32,430 bases of DNA from an uncultured Bacilli bacterium (GTDB taxonomy: Bacteria; Bacillota_I; Bacilli_A; RF39; UBA660). The translations under genes and the position numbers were made by a program. The stretch spans positions 1 to 32,430 of the forward strand of contig CAKPGR010000010.1 of NCBI GenBank assembly GCA_934155005.1. Reading direction: 5' to 3'. Shown in pieces: positions 24,398 through 31,550 of the stretch. How positions within the stretch are numbered: the first letter of the stretch is position 1; each line of letters opens with the position of its first letter. Below the pieces are notes generated by a model that made no database searches, had not been told where the DNA came from, and saw only the letters and a list, made by a program, of their open reading frames with translations.

Positions 24398-25422
24398 TAT
24401 ATCCCCTCCTCATGTCTTGTTCTTAATTGTCCGCAAGCAGCATCTACATTACTACCAAATTCTCTTCTAATTGTAACATTAATTTTATTCTTTTTTAAAA
24501 TATCATAGAAAGCTAAAATATCTTTTTCTTTTGACCTTTTAAATTCAATATGACTTGTTTCATTATATGGTATTAAATTAATATAACAGTTCATTCCTTT
24601 TACTAAGGAAGCAAGTTCTAATGCACATTTTTTTGTATCATTAACACCACTTAGTAATACATATTCAAAAGTTACTCTTCTATTTGTTTTTTCTATATAT
24701 TCTTTTAAAACTTTCATTAGTTCATTTAAATCATAAGCCTTATTAATTGGCATTATTTTATTTCTAAGCTCATTATTTGGAGCATGAAGAGAAATTGCTA
24801 AATTGACTTGTTTCCCATTATTCATAAACTCTTTTATTTTAGGAACAATACCACAAGTTGAAACAGTTATATGTCTAGACCCTATATCTATTCCTTTACC
24901 ACTATTTATAATATCTATAAAATCGATAACATTGTCATAATTATCAAATGGTTCACCTATTCCCATCAAAACAACATGTGATATTCTTAAATTTTCTATT
25001 TCTTCTATTTTTAATATTTGTTCGACCATTTCATTTGTTTTTAAATTTCTTATTTTTTTAACACGACCACTTTCACAGAATTTACATCCCATATTACAAC
25101 CTACTTCTGTTGAAACACATAAACTATTACCATAATCATGTTTCATTAAAACAGCTTCAATAGTTCTTTTATCTTCAAGTTCAAACAAATATTTACTAAC
25201 ATCTATATCTTCTTTCTTTTCAAGCAAATTAATTGTTGTAAAAGAAAAATCTTCTTTTAATCTTAGAATAGTATCTTTTTTTACATTTTTAAATTCATCA
25301 AATGATTTAACTCTTTTTTTATAAATCCATTCAAAAACTTGGACTGCTTTAAATGGCTTTTCTCCAATACTAGTAAAATAATCTTGCAATTTTTCTAATG
25401 TTTTTCCATAAATACTATCCAT
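24397..25422 (-). CDS. rlmN: 23S rRNA (A2503-C2)/tRNA A37 methyltransferase RlmN
   Basis: 341 residues, a radical-SAM dual-specificity methyltransferase. CNMGCKFC holds the [4Fe-4S] cysteines; FGSNVDAACGQL holds the C-terminal acceptor Cys and the segment VEQILKIEE, ISHVVLMGIGEPFDNYDNV is typical. The N-terminus has the helical FxAxQVFEWIYKK accessory domain. I start at ATG 25422 because AAGGTGAAATAT precedes it; the frame opens three codons earlier with GTG. Confidence 0.96.
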   Translation of the reverse strand: MDSIYGKTLEKLQDYFTSIGEKPFKAVQVFEWIYKKRVKSFDEFKNVKKDTILRLKEDFSFTTINLLEKKEDIDVSKYLFELEDKRTIEAVLMKHDYGNSLCVSTEVGCNMGCKFCESGRVKKIRNLKTNEMVEQILKIEEIENLRISHVVLMGIGEPFDNYDNVIDFIDIINSGKGIDIGSRHITVSTCGIVPKIKEFMNNGKQVNLAISLHAPNNELRNKIMPINKAYDLNELMKVLKEYIEKTNRRVTFEYVLLSGVNDTKKCALELASLVKGMNCYINLIPYNETSHIEFKRSKEKDILAFYDILKKNKINVTIRREFGSNVDAACGQLRTRHEEGI

Positions 25423-25470
25423 ATATTTCACCTTAATTAATTATACCAAAAAAAAAGTAATATTTATATA

Positions 25471-26313
25471 TTATTTTAAATAGTTAGCATATTTTTGATT
25501 AAATTTTTCTATTGCTGATTTTTTTTTAGTTTTTATATGTTCAACTTCCAATTTAGTATTTATATCATTTGCTTCTTTAATTTTAACATTTGAAAAAATA
25601 GGATATATAGTAATAATATCGCTTGTTTCCCTTATAGTAATCACTCTTAAATATTTATAATTTTCATTTTTATAGTCAATATCATCATTTAAATTAGGAT
25701 ATTTAAAAATATATATGTCAGTAATATTTTCTCTTTGATACAACAAAGCATCTTTTAATTTATCTTGAATCATAAAATATAGTTTATTAACATCAATTTC
25801 CTTTTCAAATAAATTATGAAATTCATTTTTTGCTTCTATATTTGAATATAGATGTTCACTAATATGATTTAAAGCTTCTTCTAAACTATATTCAATGATT
25901 TGCCTTATCTTATATGGTTCATTTTCTCTAACGACACTTTCTTCAATAATATTTAATTTTTTTAAAATAAAAATTTTTGTTGCCTTAAAAGTATATCTAT
26001 TAATTAACTTACTATTTTCTTTTTCTAATTCTTGTATTAATTTATATGCTTCTTCATAGTTTTCTAATTTATAAAGTATAAACATTTTTTCACATTTTAC
26101 TTCATCTGTATCTTTTTTTAATTTATCAATTATTTTTAAAGCCTCTTCTAAATAATCCATTTTTCTTAACAAAAATGCATACTTAAATAAAGCGACTTCA
26201 TCAGTTGGATATTTTTTCAAATACTCCTCTAAAAAAATTTTTGCTTTTTTATATTCATCATTATCTATTAATTTTAAAATACTTCTATAATAATTTATAT
26301 CATATTTTTTCAT
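25471..26313 (-). CDS. TPR-like hypothetical protein
   Basis: 280 residues. The N-terminal half shows tetratricopeptide-like helical pairs (DNDEYKKAKIFLEEYLKKYPTDEVALFKYAFLL, YLEEALKIIDKL, NYEEAYKLIQEL); the C-terminal half is unassigned and ends basic. Soluble. The ATG overlaps the end of rnc by 4 bases, so it is expressed with RNase III and lies upstream of rlmN. Function unknown; TPR proteins are usually scaffolds. Confidence 0.7.
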   Translation of the reverse strand: MKKYDINYYRSILKLIDNDEYKKAKIFLEEYLKKYPTDEVALFKYAFLLRKMDYLEEALKIIDKLKKDTDEVKCEKMFILYKLENYEEAYKLIQELEKENSKLINRYTFKATKIFILKKLNIIEESVVRENEPYKIRQIIEYSLEEALNHISEHLYSNIEAKNEFHNLFEKEIDVNKLYFMIQDKLKDALLYQRENITDIYIFKYPNLNDDIDYKNENYKYLRVITIRETSDIITIYPIFSNVKIKEANDINTKLEVEHIKTKKKSAIEKFNQKYANYLK

Positions 26314-26981
26314 ATTTTATCGCCTTTAACACTTTTTTCTATTGCACTTTTAGCAGCTTCTTGTTCTGCTTCTTTCTTAGAATGCGCAACACCTTTCCCA
26401 TAAATTACATCATCTATTTTAACAACTGCTGTAAACGTTCTGTTATGAGCAGGTCCAGTCTCATCCACAATTACATATTCTAAACTTCTCTTATCAGTTT
26501 GAACTAATTCTTGTAATTCTGATTTATAATCATCATAAAAATCTAATTTTTTATTTTTTATATAATCAATTGCTGTTTTATTGATAAATTCTTTGGCTTT
26601 ATCTAATCCTTGATCTAAAAATAGCGCTCCAATGAATGATTCATATATATCAGCTATTATTGCTTTTCTATTTCTTCCACCACTCATCTCTTCACCATGA
26701 CCCAATTTTAAATATTTATTTAATTTAAATTTCATAGCATATTCATAATTTGCATTACCACAAACATAATGAGCTCTTAATTTAGTCATATAACCTTCAT
26801 CTTTTGTACAATGTTTATATACATATTCACTTATAACTACTTCTAAGACAGCATCCCCTAAAAACTCTAATCTCTCATAACTTTCAGTATTATTTTCGTT
26901 AGCGTATGAAGTATGTGTAAATGCTTGTTCATATAATTTAATATTTTTTGTTTTTATATTTAATTCATCTAATATTTTCAT
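26310..26981 (-). CDS. rnc: Ribonuclease III
   Basis: 223 residues from ATG 26981, preceded by TTAGGTGATACT. Signature ERLEFLGDAVLEVVISEYVY with the catalytic acidic residues, second acidic pair in DIYESFIGALFLD, and a C-terminal double-stranded RNA-binding domain (KSELQELVQTD..., GVAHSKKEAEQEAAKSAIE). It processes rRNA precursors and structured mRNAs. Divergent from yidD. Confidence 0.97.
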   Translation of the reverse strand: MKILDELNIKTKNIKLYEQAFTHTSYANENNTESYERLEFLGDAVLEVVISEYVYKHCTKDEGYMTKLRAHYVCGNANYEYAMKFKLNKYLKLGHGEEMSGGRNRKAIIADIYESFIGALFLDQGLDKAKEFINKTAIDYIKNKKLDFYDDYKSELQELVQTDKRSLEYVIVDETGPAHNRTFTAVVKIDDVIYGKGVAHSKKEAEQEAAKSAIEKSVKGDKI

Positions 26982-27019
26982 AGTATCACCTAAGTTCATT
27001 ATAAACCTAAAAATAAAGT

Positions 27020-27048
27020 TTTACAAATATAAATTATTCTAGTATAAT
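27020..27048 (+). promoter_or_regulatory. Promoter of the yidD operon
   Basis: TTTACA (27020-27025), 17-base spacer, TATAAT (27043-27048). Transcription would start close to 27055, leaving a very short leader before GGTGTTATA and ATG 27064. Confidence 0.7.
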
Positions 27049-27063
27049 TAAAATGGTGTTATA

Positions 27064-27285
27064 ATGAAGAAAGTATTAATAAAGATAATAAAGTTATATC
27101 AAAAAATACCAGGACAATTTCATTACAATTGCAAATTTATTCCTACTTGTTCTAATTATGCGATTGAAGCAATTGAAAAACATGGAAGCCTATATGGAAC
27201 TTTATTATCAATTAAAAGAATATTAAGGTGTAATCCTTTTGGAAAGAAGGGTTATGACCCAGTACCAGAAAGGAAGATAAAATGA
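27064..27285 (+). CDS. yidD: Membrane protein insertion efficiency factor YidD
   Basis: 73 residues with the full YidD signature: FIPTCSNYAIEAIEKHG, then IKRILRCNPFGKKGYDPVP with the three conserved Cys-containing motifs. It is an inner-leaflet peripheral protein thought to help YidC. It is usually next to rnpA and yidC; here it is at the head of an operon with a ZnuA-like lipoprotein whose ATG overlaps its stop by 4 bases. Confidence 0.95.
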   Translation: MKKVLIKIIKLYQKIPGQFHYNCKFIPTCSNYAIEAIEKHGSLYGTLLSIKRILRCNPFGKKGYDPVPERKIK

Positions 27286-28148
27286 AAAAATTAAAATTAT
27301 TATTAATATTGAGTTTAATGTTTAGCTTGACAGGATGTTTTAAAAAAGATAATTTTGAAGATGCTAATATTTATGTTTCTGTATATCCTATTGAATATAT
27401 TGTTAATTATTTATATGGCAATTATAGTACGATTAGTAGTATTTATCCAGATGGTGTTGATACTGATAAATATAAATTAACTAATAAGCAAATTAAAGAT
27501 TATAGTGAAACTGACTTATATGTATTTAATGGTATGAGTGAAAAAGAAAATGAGTATGTTACTTCAATGTTTAAATACAATAAAAATTTAAAGATTATAG
27601 ATGCCACTCAAACAATGGAATATACTTACCATGAAAACGAACTATGGTATGATCCTTCTAATTTCTTAATGCTAGCTTTAAATGTTAAAAATGGAATTTT
27701 AGAATATACAACAAATCATACGTTAAATAAAACAATTGAAGAAAATTATCAAAATTTAAAAATTGAGATTTCTAAAATAGATGCTAATTTAAAATTATTA
27801 TATGAAAATTCTAATACTAAAACAATTGTTGTTGATTCAAATACATATAAGTTCCTAGAAAAATATGGATTTACTGTTATTTCACTAGAAGAAGATGAAT
27901 CTTTAAATGACAAAGTTATTAATGATGTTAACGATTTAATAGATAGTGGAGAGATTAAATATATTTTCTCAAATAATAAAAACAATTTAAATGATACTGT
28001 ATCAAAAATTGTTAAAAATAGTAATGTTGAAGTATTAGAATTTAAAAATTTAACTAATTTAACGGATGAAGAAAGATCTAATAAAGAAGATTACATATCA
28101 CTTTTAAATGATAATATTGATTTACTTAAAAATGAACTATATAAATAG
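27282..28148 (+). CDS. ZnuA-like metal-binding lipoprotein lacking the usual His ligands
   Basis: 288 residues. Signal peptide with lipobox SLTGCF (Cys19). The fold pattern of cluster A-I binding proteins is seen: ANIYVSVYPIEYIVNYLYGN, then PDGVDTDKYKLTNKQIKDYSETDLYVFNG, where canonical proteins read PPGxDPHxYEPTP. Later, ELWYDPSNFLMLALN replaces DPHxWLDP, and VDSNTYKFLEKYGF replaces THDAFGYF. The His ligands therefore appear missing, and there is no His-rich loop. No permease or ATPase is adjacent, but a ZIP transporter follows. Either metal is bound differently or it has another ligand. Confidence 0.8.
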   Translation: MKKLKLLLILSLMFSLTGCFKKDNFEDANIYVSVYPIEYIVNYLYGNYSTISSIYPDGVDTDKYKLTNKQIKDYSETDLYVFNGMSEKENEYVTSMFKYNKNLKIIDATQTMEYTYHENELWYDPSNFLMLALNVKNGILEYTTNHTLNKTIEENYQNLKIEISKIDANLKLLYENSNTKTIVVDSNTYKFLEKYGFTVISLEEDESLNDKVINDVNDLIDSGEIKYIFSNNKNNLNDTVSKIVKNSNVEVLEFKNLTNLTDEERSNKEDYISLLNDNIDLLKNELYK

Positions 28149-28204
28149 TTCTTTTTTTAACCTTATTAATAATAATGAATATTCTATTATTAGGGGGTTA
28201 TTAT

Positions 28205-28984
28205 ATGTTGGTTTGGTTTATTAATTTAAATCCTATTTATCAAGCATTACTTGCAACATTATTTACATGGAGTATAACTTGTTTAGGGGCTAGTTTAGTT
28301 TTTTTATTTAAAAAAATCAATAAATTTGTAATGGATGCTATGCTAGGTGTTGCTGGTGGTATTATGATTTCTGCTTCATTTTGGTCATTACTTAATCCAT
28401 CTATTGAAATGGCAAAGAATCTAAAAATACCTGTTTTAATTATCTTTTTAGGTTTTTTATTTGGTGGTCTTCTACTTTTTATTGGTGATAAAATTTTTGA
28501 TAAATTTTCTAATAATAAAGAAAGTAGTCTTAAAAGAGTTGTTATGTTAATGTCATCTATAACATTACATAATATCCCAGAAGGATTAGTTGTTGGAGTT
28601 GCTTTCGGTAGTCTTATTTATGATAGTGGAAATCTATTAGAAGCTATTTTACTTGCTGTTGGAATAGGACTTCAAAATTTTCCTGAAGGAACTGCTGTTA
28701 GTGTGCCATTAAGACGTGAAGGAATGAGTACTAAAAAAGCCTTTTTCTTTGGACAATTAAGTGGTATTGTTGAACCTATTAGTGGTGTTATAGGTGCTTT
28801 ACTTGTTTTAAAAATCAAAACACTTCTTCCGTTTTTATTAGCTTTTGCAGCAGGTGCTATGATATATGTTGTTGTAGAAGAAATTATTCCAGAAAGTCAA
28901 ACAAATGATAGAAAAGATTTAATGGCTTTATTTACTATAATAGGGTTTTTAATTATGATGATTTTAGATGTAACTTTAGGTTGA
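28205..28984 (+). CDS. ZIP-family divalent metal transporter
   Basis: 259 residues, eight membrane segments. Metal-site helices: LHNIPEGLVVGVAFG (TM4, HNxPEG) and GLQNFPEGTAVSVPL (TM5, QNxPEG), plus EEIIPE near the end, as in bacterial ZupT/GufA-type ZIPs. It imports or balances zinc, manganese or iron across the membrane. I start at ATG 28205, preceded by TTAGGGGGTTATT; the frame opens ten codons earlier. Ends in TGA and is followed by a strong hairpin. Confidence 0.92.
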   Translation: MLVWFINLNPIYQALLATLFTWSITCLGASLVFLFKKINKFVMDAMLGVAGGIMISASFWSLLNPSIEMAKNLKIPVLIIFLGFLFGGLLLFIGDKIFDKFSNNKESSLKRVVMLMSSITLHNIPEGLVVGVAFGSLIYDSGNLLEAILLAVGIGLQNFPEGTAVSVPLRREGMSTKKAFFFGQLSGIVEPISGVIGALLVLKIKTLLPFLLAFAAGAMIYVVVEEIIPESQTNDRKDLMALFTIIGFLIMMILDVTLG

Positions 28985-29000
28985 TAGTTTTATAAGAAAA

Positions 29001-29025
29001 AAGCTGATTTTTAATAGATCAGCTT
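29001..29025. terminator. Bidirectional intrinsic terminator
   Basis: AAGCTGAT (29001-29008) pairs with ATCAGCTT (29018-29025). T-rich tails follow on both strands, serving the plus-strand ZIP gene and the minus-strand display gene 3 whose stop lies in the stem. Confidence 0.85.
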
Positions 29026-29857
29026 ATTTTATTACAGATTTTGAGATTGTTATCACTGGGCGCACACCGTAGTAAGCATCGCTAACAAGGTTGTTGCTCA
29101 AGATACCGCTCCTATTCACAAACCACGCACTAGCAGAACCGCTTATATTCGCATTACTTGTCCAATAACCATATGTATCTTGATCTGCATTATTTAAACA
29201 CCCATTCTCTTTACAATCACTTCTTGTTCTATCATATAGCCATCCATAGTTACTTCTTTTACTTGTATCAGTTGTATTATTACTTCCAAAATAAAACCAT
29301 GGTTGTCCTGTTTTACTTGAATCCCAATTTACATTATTTGATATTTTAGCTACTTCATTTGCTGTGATTAAACGAGCCGCATTTTTCCAAGCTTTTGTAT
29401 CATTTTTTAACTGTGTAGATACTTCTTTCATTTCACTATTGTTCCCGCTTGAATTCCATGCTACCGTAGCTGTTGTATTATGGTCTAATATTAAATTTAC
29501 TGAACTATTTCCTTCTTCATCATTAAATGTATACCATTTCATACATCCACTCTTTGTTCCTGTTAAACTCACTGATTCACTTTCACTACATTTTTCTCCT
29601 GTTGTTGGATTATAGTATATAGCAACACCATTTTTGTATATTTCTTTATATTTAGTACATCTATCTGCCATTGAATATAATTCATCTAGTGAATCTTGTA
29701 AAGTTGCACTACTTCCTAAATTAGATCCAGCTGGAGCACTTACTGATACATCACTTGCATACATGTTATTCCCTGCATATACTCCAATACTTCCAAAGAC
29801 TATTCCACTTATTATTCCAAATATATTTTTCTTAATTAAATTTAAAAATTTTTTCAT
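29024..29857 (-). CDS. Modular display protein 3: signal/stalk plus lectin-like tip
   Basis: 277 residues from the ATG at 29857 (AGAAGGGATTAGTTGT before it). The hydrophobic leader is longer than in its relatives but the stalk is the same (MYASDVSVSAPAGSNLGSS, LQDSLDELYSMADR). The tip (about 88-277) has YNPTTGEKCSE, SGCMKWYTFNDEEGNSSVNL, NAARLITANEVAKI, WFYFGSNN, YGWLYDRTRSDC, DQDTYGYWTSNA and ends GVRPVITISKSVIK. This resembles the C-type-lectin-like DUF6273/DUF1566 group (YW...SA..V...G...GVRP). Its last 30 residues diverge from the paralogue at 30420. Leader copy 3 precedes it. Confidence 0.8.
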   Translation of the reverse strand: MKKFLNLIKKNIFGIISGIVFGSIGVYAGNNMYASDVSVSAPAGSNLGSSATLQDSLDELYSMADRCTKYKEIYKNGVAIYYNPTTGEKCSESESVSLTGTKSGCMKWYTFNDEEGNSSVNLILDHNTTATVAWNSSGNNSEMKEVSTQLKNDTKAWKNAARLITANEVAKISNNVNWDSSKTGQPWFYFGSNNTTDTSKRSNYGWLYDRTRSDCKENGCLNNADQDTYGYWTSNANISGSASAWFVNRSGILSNNLVSDAYYGVRPVITISKSVIK

Positions 29858-30051
29858 ACAACTAATCCCTTCTATATACAAAAAAAAGAGGGTTTTATAC
29901 CCCCCCCCCGACTTGGATTTTGGGAGGGGATGTTATCGTATTTTTAGACACCTTTTATAGGGGAATATGATAAATCTCTTCCTTCTTCTCAAGTCTATAT
30001 TATTATTTTGTTTTACAATTTAATTCTATCAAATTAATTTTATTTTTTCAA
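29858..30051 (-). promoter_or_regulatory. Shared leader copy 3 (G10 tract, enlarged hairpin)
   Basis: TTGAAA (30046-30051), 17-base spacer, TAGAAT (30023-30028); conserved AU-rich segment; GACTTG (29990-29995) pairs with CAAGTC (29910-29915) but encloses 74 bases rather than about 20; G10 at 29900-29909; GGGT-ATAAA-ACCC and TCTTTTTTTT. Inside, GGAAGAGAU-UUAUC can pair with GAUAA-C-AUCCCCUCC, making a longer hairpin on the same base. Confidence 0.75.
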
Positions 30052-30059
30052 GTTACTTA

Positions 30060-30088
30060 TTGATTTTTTATTTATTTTTACATATAAT
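30060..30088 (+). promoter_or_regulatory. Promoter of the predicted small RNA
   Basis: TTGATT (30060-30065), exactly 17 bases, perfect TATAAT (30083-30088). It is divergent from the -35 of leader copy 3 (30046-30051), only 8 bases away. Confidence 0.6.
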
Positions 30089-30094
30089 AAATTT

Positions 30095-30184
30095 AGAGAA
30101 ATACCTAAAGAGTATTAGGTTATTTCCATTTATATGTAGAAAATTCCTAATGACCCCTATGGCATTAGGAATTATTTTTTTATT
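30095..30184 (+). ncRNA. Predicted small antisense-type RNA
   Basis: About 90 bases between a consensus promoter and a strong terminator, with no credible ORF. First hairpin: GAAAUA-CCUAA / UUAGG-U-UAUUUC (about 30098-30127). Second hairpin: AATTCCTAATG (30143-30153) with CATTAGGAATT (30164-30174), then TTTTTT. It converges on the small hydrophobic peptide gene at 30188-30283, whose 3' untranslated region must run through this terminator, so the two RNAs would be complementary there. Confidence 0.5.
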
Positions 30185-30187
30185 TAA

Positions 30188-30283
30188 TTACTTTATTATT
30201 AAAATAATTATTATTAATGATATTAAATGTATCATTAATAAGATATATATAATTAAAGTTAAATTTATTTTATCTCTTCTCAT
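30188..30283 (-). CDS. 31-residue hydrophobic peptide, possible type I toxin
   Basis: A 31-codon ORF (MRRDKINLTLIIYILLM... ending IIIILIIK) with an unusually strong GGGTGGTGAT ribosome-binding stretch. A basic head, one membrane helix and a terminal Lys match the form of type I toxins (Fst, TxpA, BsrG). Upstream, CTTACT-AAGA-AGTAAG forms a hairpin just before the ribosome-binding site. A predicted small RNA converges on its 3' end. No homologue is recalled, so the toxin idea rests on form and arrangement only. Confidence 0.45.
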   Translation of the reverse strand: MRRDKINLTLIIYILLMIHLISLIIIILIIK

Positions 30284-30384
30284 ACATATCACCACCCTTA
30301 CTTCTTAGTAAGGAAATAATCCGTAACACCTTATGGTATCCCTCTAATATTAATATACATTTTTATTTTCACTTTTCCTTCTTA

Positions 30385-30418
30385 TTTATAAAAAAATATT
30401 GAAACCAAGTCAATATTT
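30385..30418 (-). terminator. Terminator of the pilin-lectin gene, overlapping a promoter-like sequence
   Basis: On the minus strand AAATATTGA and TCAATATTT (9 bp, 7-base loop; 30394-30418) are followed by T residues, right after the stop at 30420. The same bases contain TTGACT (30408-30413), 17 bases and TATAAA (30385-30390), which could start a transcript near 30378 for the 31-residue peptide. Both readings may hold. Confidence 0.65.
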
Positions 30419-30419
30419 T

Positions 30420-31415
30420 TTATTTTATTATTGATTTTGAGACTGTTATTACTGGGCGCACACCAGGACGAATATCATCAACTTTATAATTATTCAAACG
30501 TCCACCCCTTGTAACACTCCATGCATTAGTAGAATCTTCCATATTCGCATTATTTGTCCAATAACCATATGTATCTTGATCTGCATTATTTAAACATCCA
30601 TAATTCTTACAATCACTTCTTGTTCTATCATATAACCATCCATAGTTACTTCTTTTACTTGTATCACTTTGATTATTACTTCCAAAATAAAACCAATCTT
30701 GTCCTGTTTTACTTGCATCCCAATTTACATTATTTGATATTTTAGCTACTTCATTTGTTGTGATTAAACGAGCTGCATTTTTCCAAGCTTTTGTATCACT
30801 TTCAAGTTGTGTAGCTACTTCTTTCATTTCACTATTATTTCCACTTGAATTCCATGCTACTTTTGCTGTTGTATTATGGTCTAATATTAAATTTACTGAA
30901 CTATTTCCTTCTTCATCATTAAATGTATACCATTTCATACATCCACTTTTTGTTCCTGTTAAACTCACTGCTTCACTTTCTGTGCATTTTTCTCCTGTTG
31001 TTGGATTATAGTATATAGCTGTTCCATTTTCATATTTCTTTTTCTCACTTGATTTTATTGCTTTTCCATTTGTTACTATATAGTTATCAAATGTTAAATC
31101 ATATCTTGTTACATTACCTTTACTTATTACTACAACTCCATTACTTGGAGTACTTCCTTTTACTGATATTCCTAAGTTTTTTAATTCCTCTACTAAATAA
31201 GCTCTATCTTTAAACTTAGCTGCATTTGTATCAACTTCATTTATCATTACTTGTTTTTCTATGGCATCTATATAGCCTAGTGCGGATGACTCTGCTGCTC
31301 CTTTTTTAGCTTTTTCTATTACTCCTAATATTGTTGGAGTTGCGATTAATGCGATTATAGCTAGTATTACTATTACAGCAAGTAACTCTATTAAAGTAAA
31401 ACCTTTTTTATTCAT
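30420..31415 (-). CDS. Modular display protein 4: type IV pseudopilin fused to lectin-like tip
   Basis: 331 residues. It begins MNKKGFTLIELLAVIVILAI: prepilin leader, G|FTLIE site, Glu5, hydrophobic helix. An alpha-beta pilin body continues to about 125. From about 128 (KKYENGTAIYYNPTTGEKCTE) it is nearly identical to the tip of display protein 3 up to YGYWTNNA, then diverges, then rejoins at GVRPVITVSKSIIK. This is a minor-pilin-like protein with a binding domain, expected at a pilus tip or shaft. Its leader is the shared copy 4, so the leader is used with a different N-terminal domain. GGAAGGAATGATAG precedes the ATG. Confidence 0.88.
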   Translation of the reverse strand: MNKKGFTLIELLAVIVILAIIALIATPTILGVIEKAKKGAAESSALGYIDAIEKQVMINEVDTNAAKFKDRAYLVEELKNLGISVKGSTPSNGVVVISKGNVTRYDLTFDNYIVTNGKAIKSSEKKKYENGTAIYYNPTTGEKCTESEAVSLTGTKSGCMKWYTFNDEEGNSSVNLILDHNTTAKVAWNSSGNNSEMKEVATQLESDTKAWKNAARLITTNEVAKISNNVNWDASKTGQDWFYFGSNNQSDTSKRSNYGWLYDRTRSDCKNYGCLNNADQDTYGYWTNNANMEDSTNAWSVTRGGRLNNYKVDDIRPGVRPVITVSKSIIK

Positions 31416-31548
31416 TCTATCATTCCTTCCTACACAAAAAAAGAGAGGTTTTTTACCCCCCCCCGACTTTGAAATTTTTTTATCTCTCAGTCAATATTAT
31501 TATTTTGTTTTACAAGTTAATTCTATCAAATTAATTTTATTTTTACAA
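31416..31548 (-). promoter_or_regulatory. Shared leader copy 4 (G9 tract)
   Basis: TTGTAA (31543-31548), 17-base spacer, TAGAAT (31520-31525); conserved AU-rich segment; the same 28-base hairpin as copy 2 at 31465-31492; G9 at 31456-31464. Here the 3' side reads ACCTCTC, so only GGT/ACC pairs with the G tract, but CTCTC can instead pair with GAGAG of the upstream hairpin; TTTTTTT follows. Confidence 0.8.
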
Positions 31549-31550
31549 CA

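Noticed and set aside
29158..29615. Plus-strand frames opposite the lectin-like tips (also at 30554-31011)
   Set aside because: They mirror the minus-strand tip in both paralogues and have no start signals; similarity between them only reflects the duplicated coding sequence.
29858..30051. Repeated leaders as a mobile element (MITE or IS end)
   Set aside because: No terminal inverted repeats flanking the genes, no target duplication and no transposase; the repeat always begins at a promoter and ends at a ribosome-binding site.
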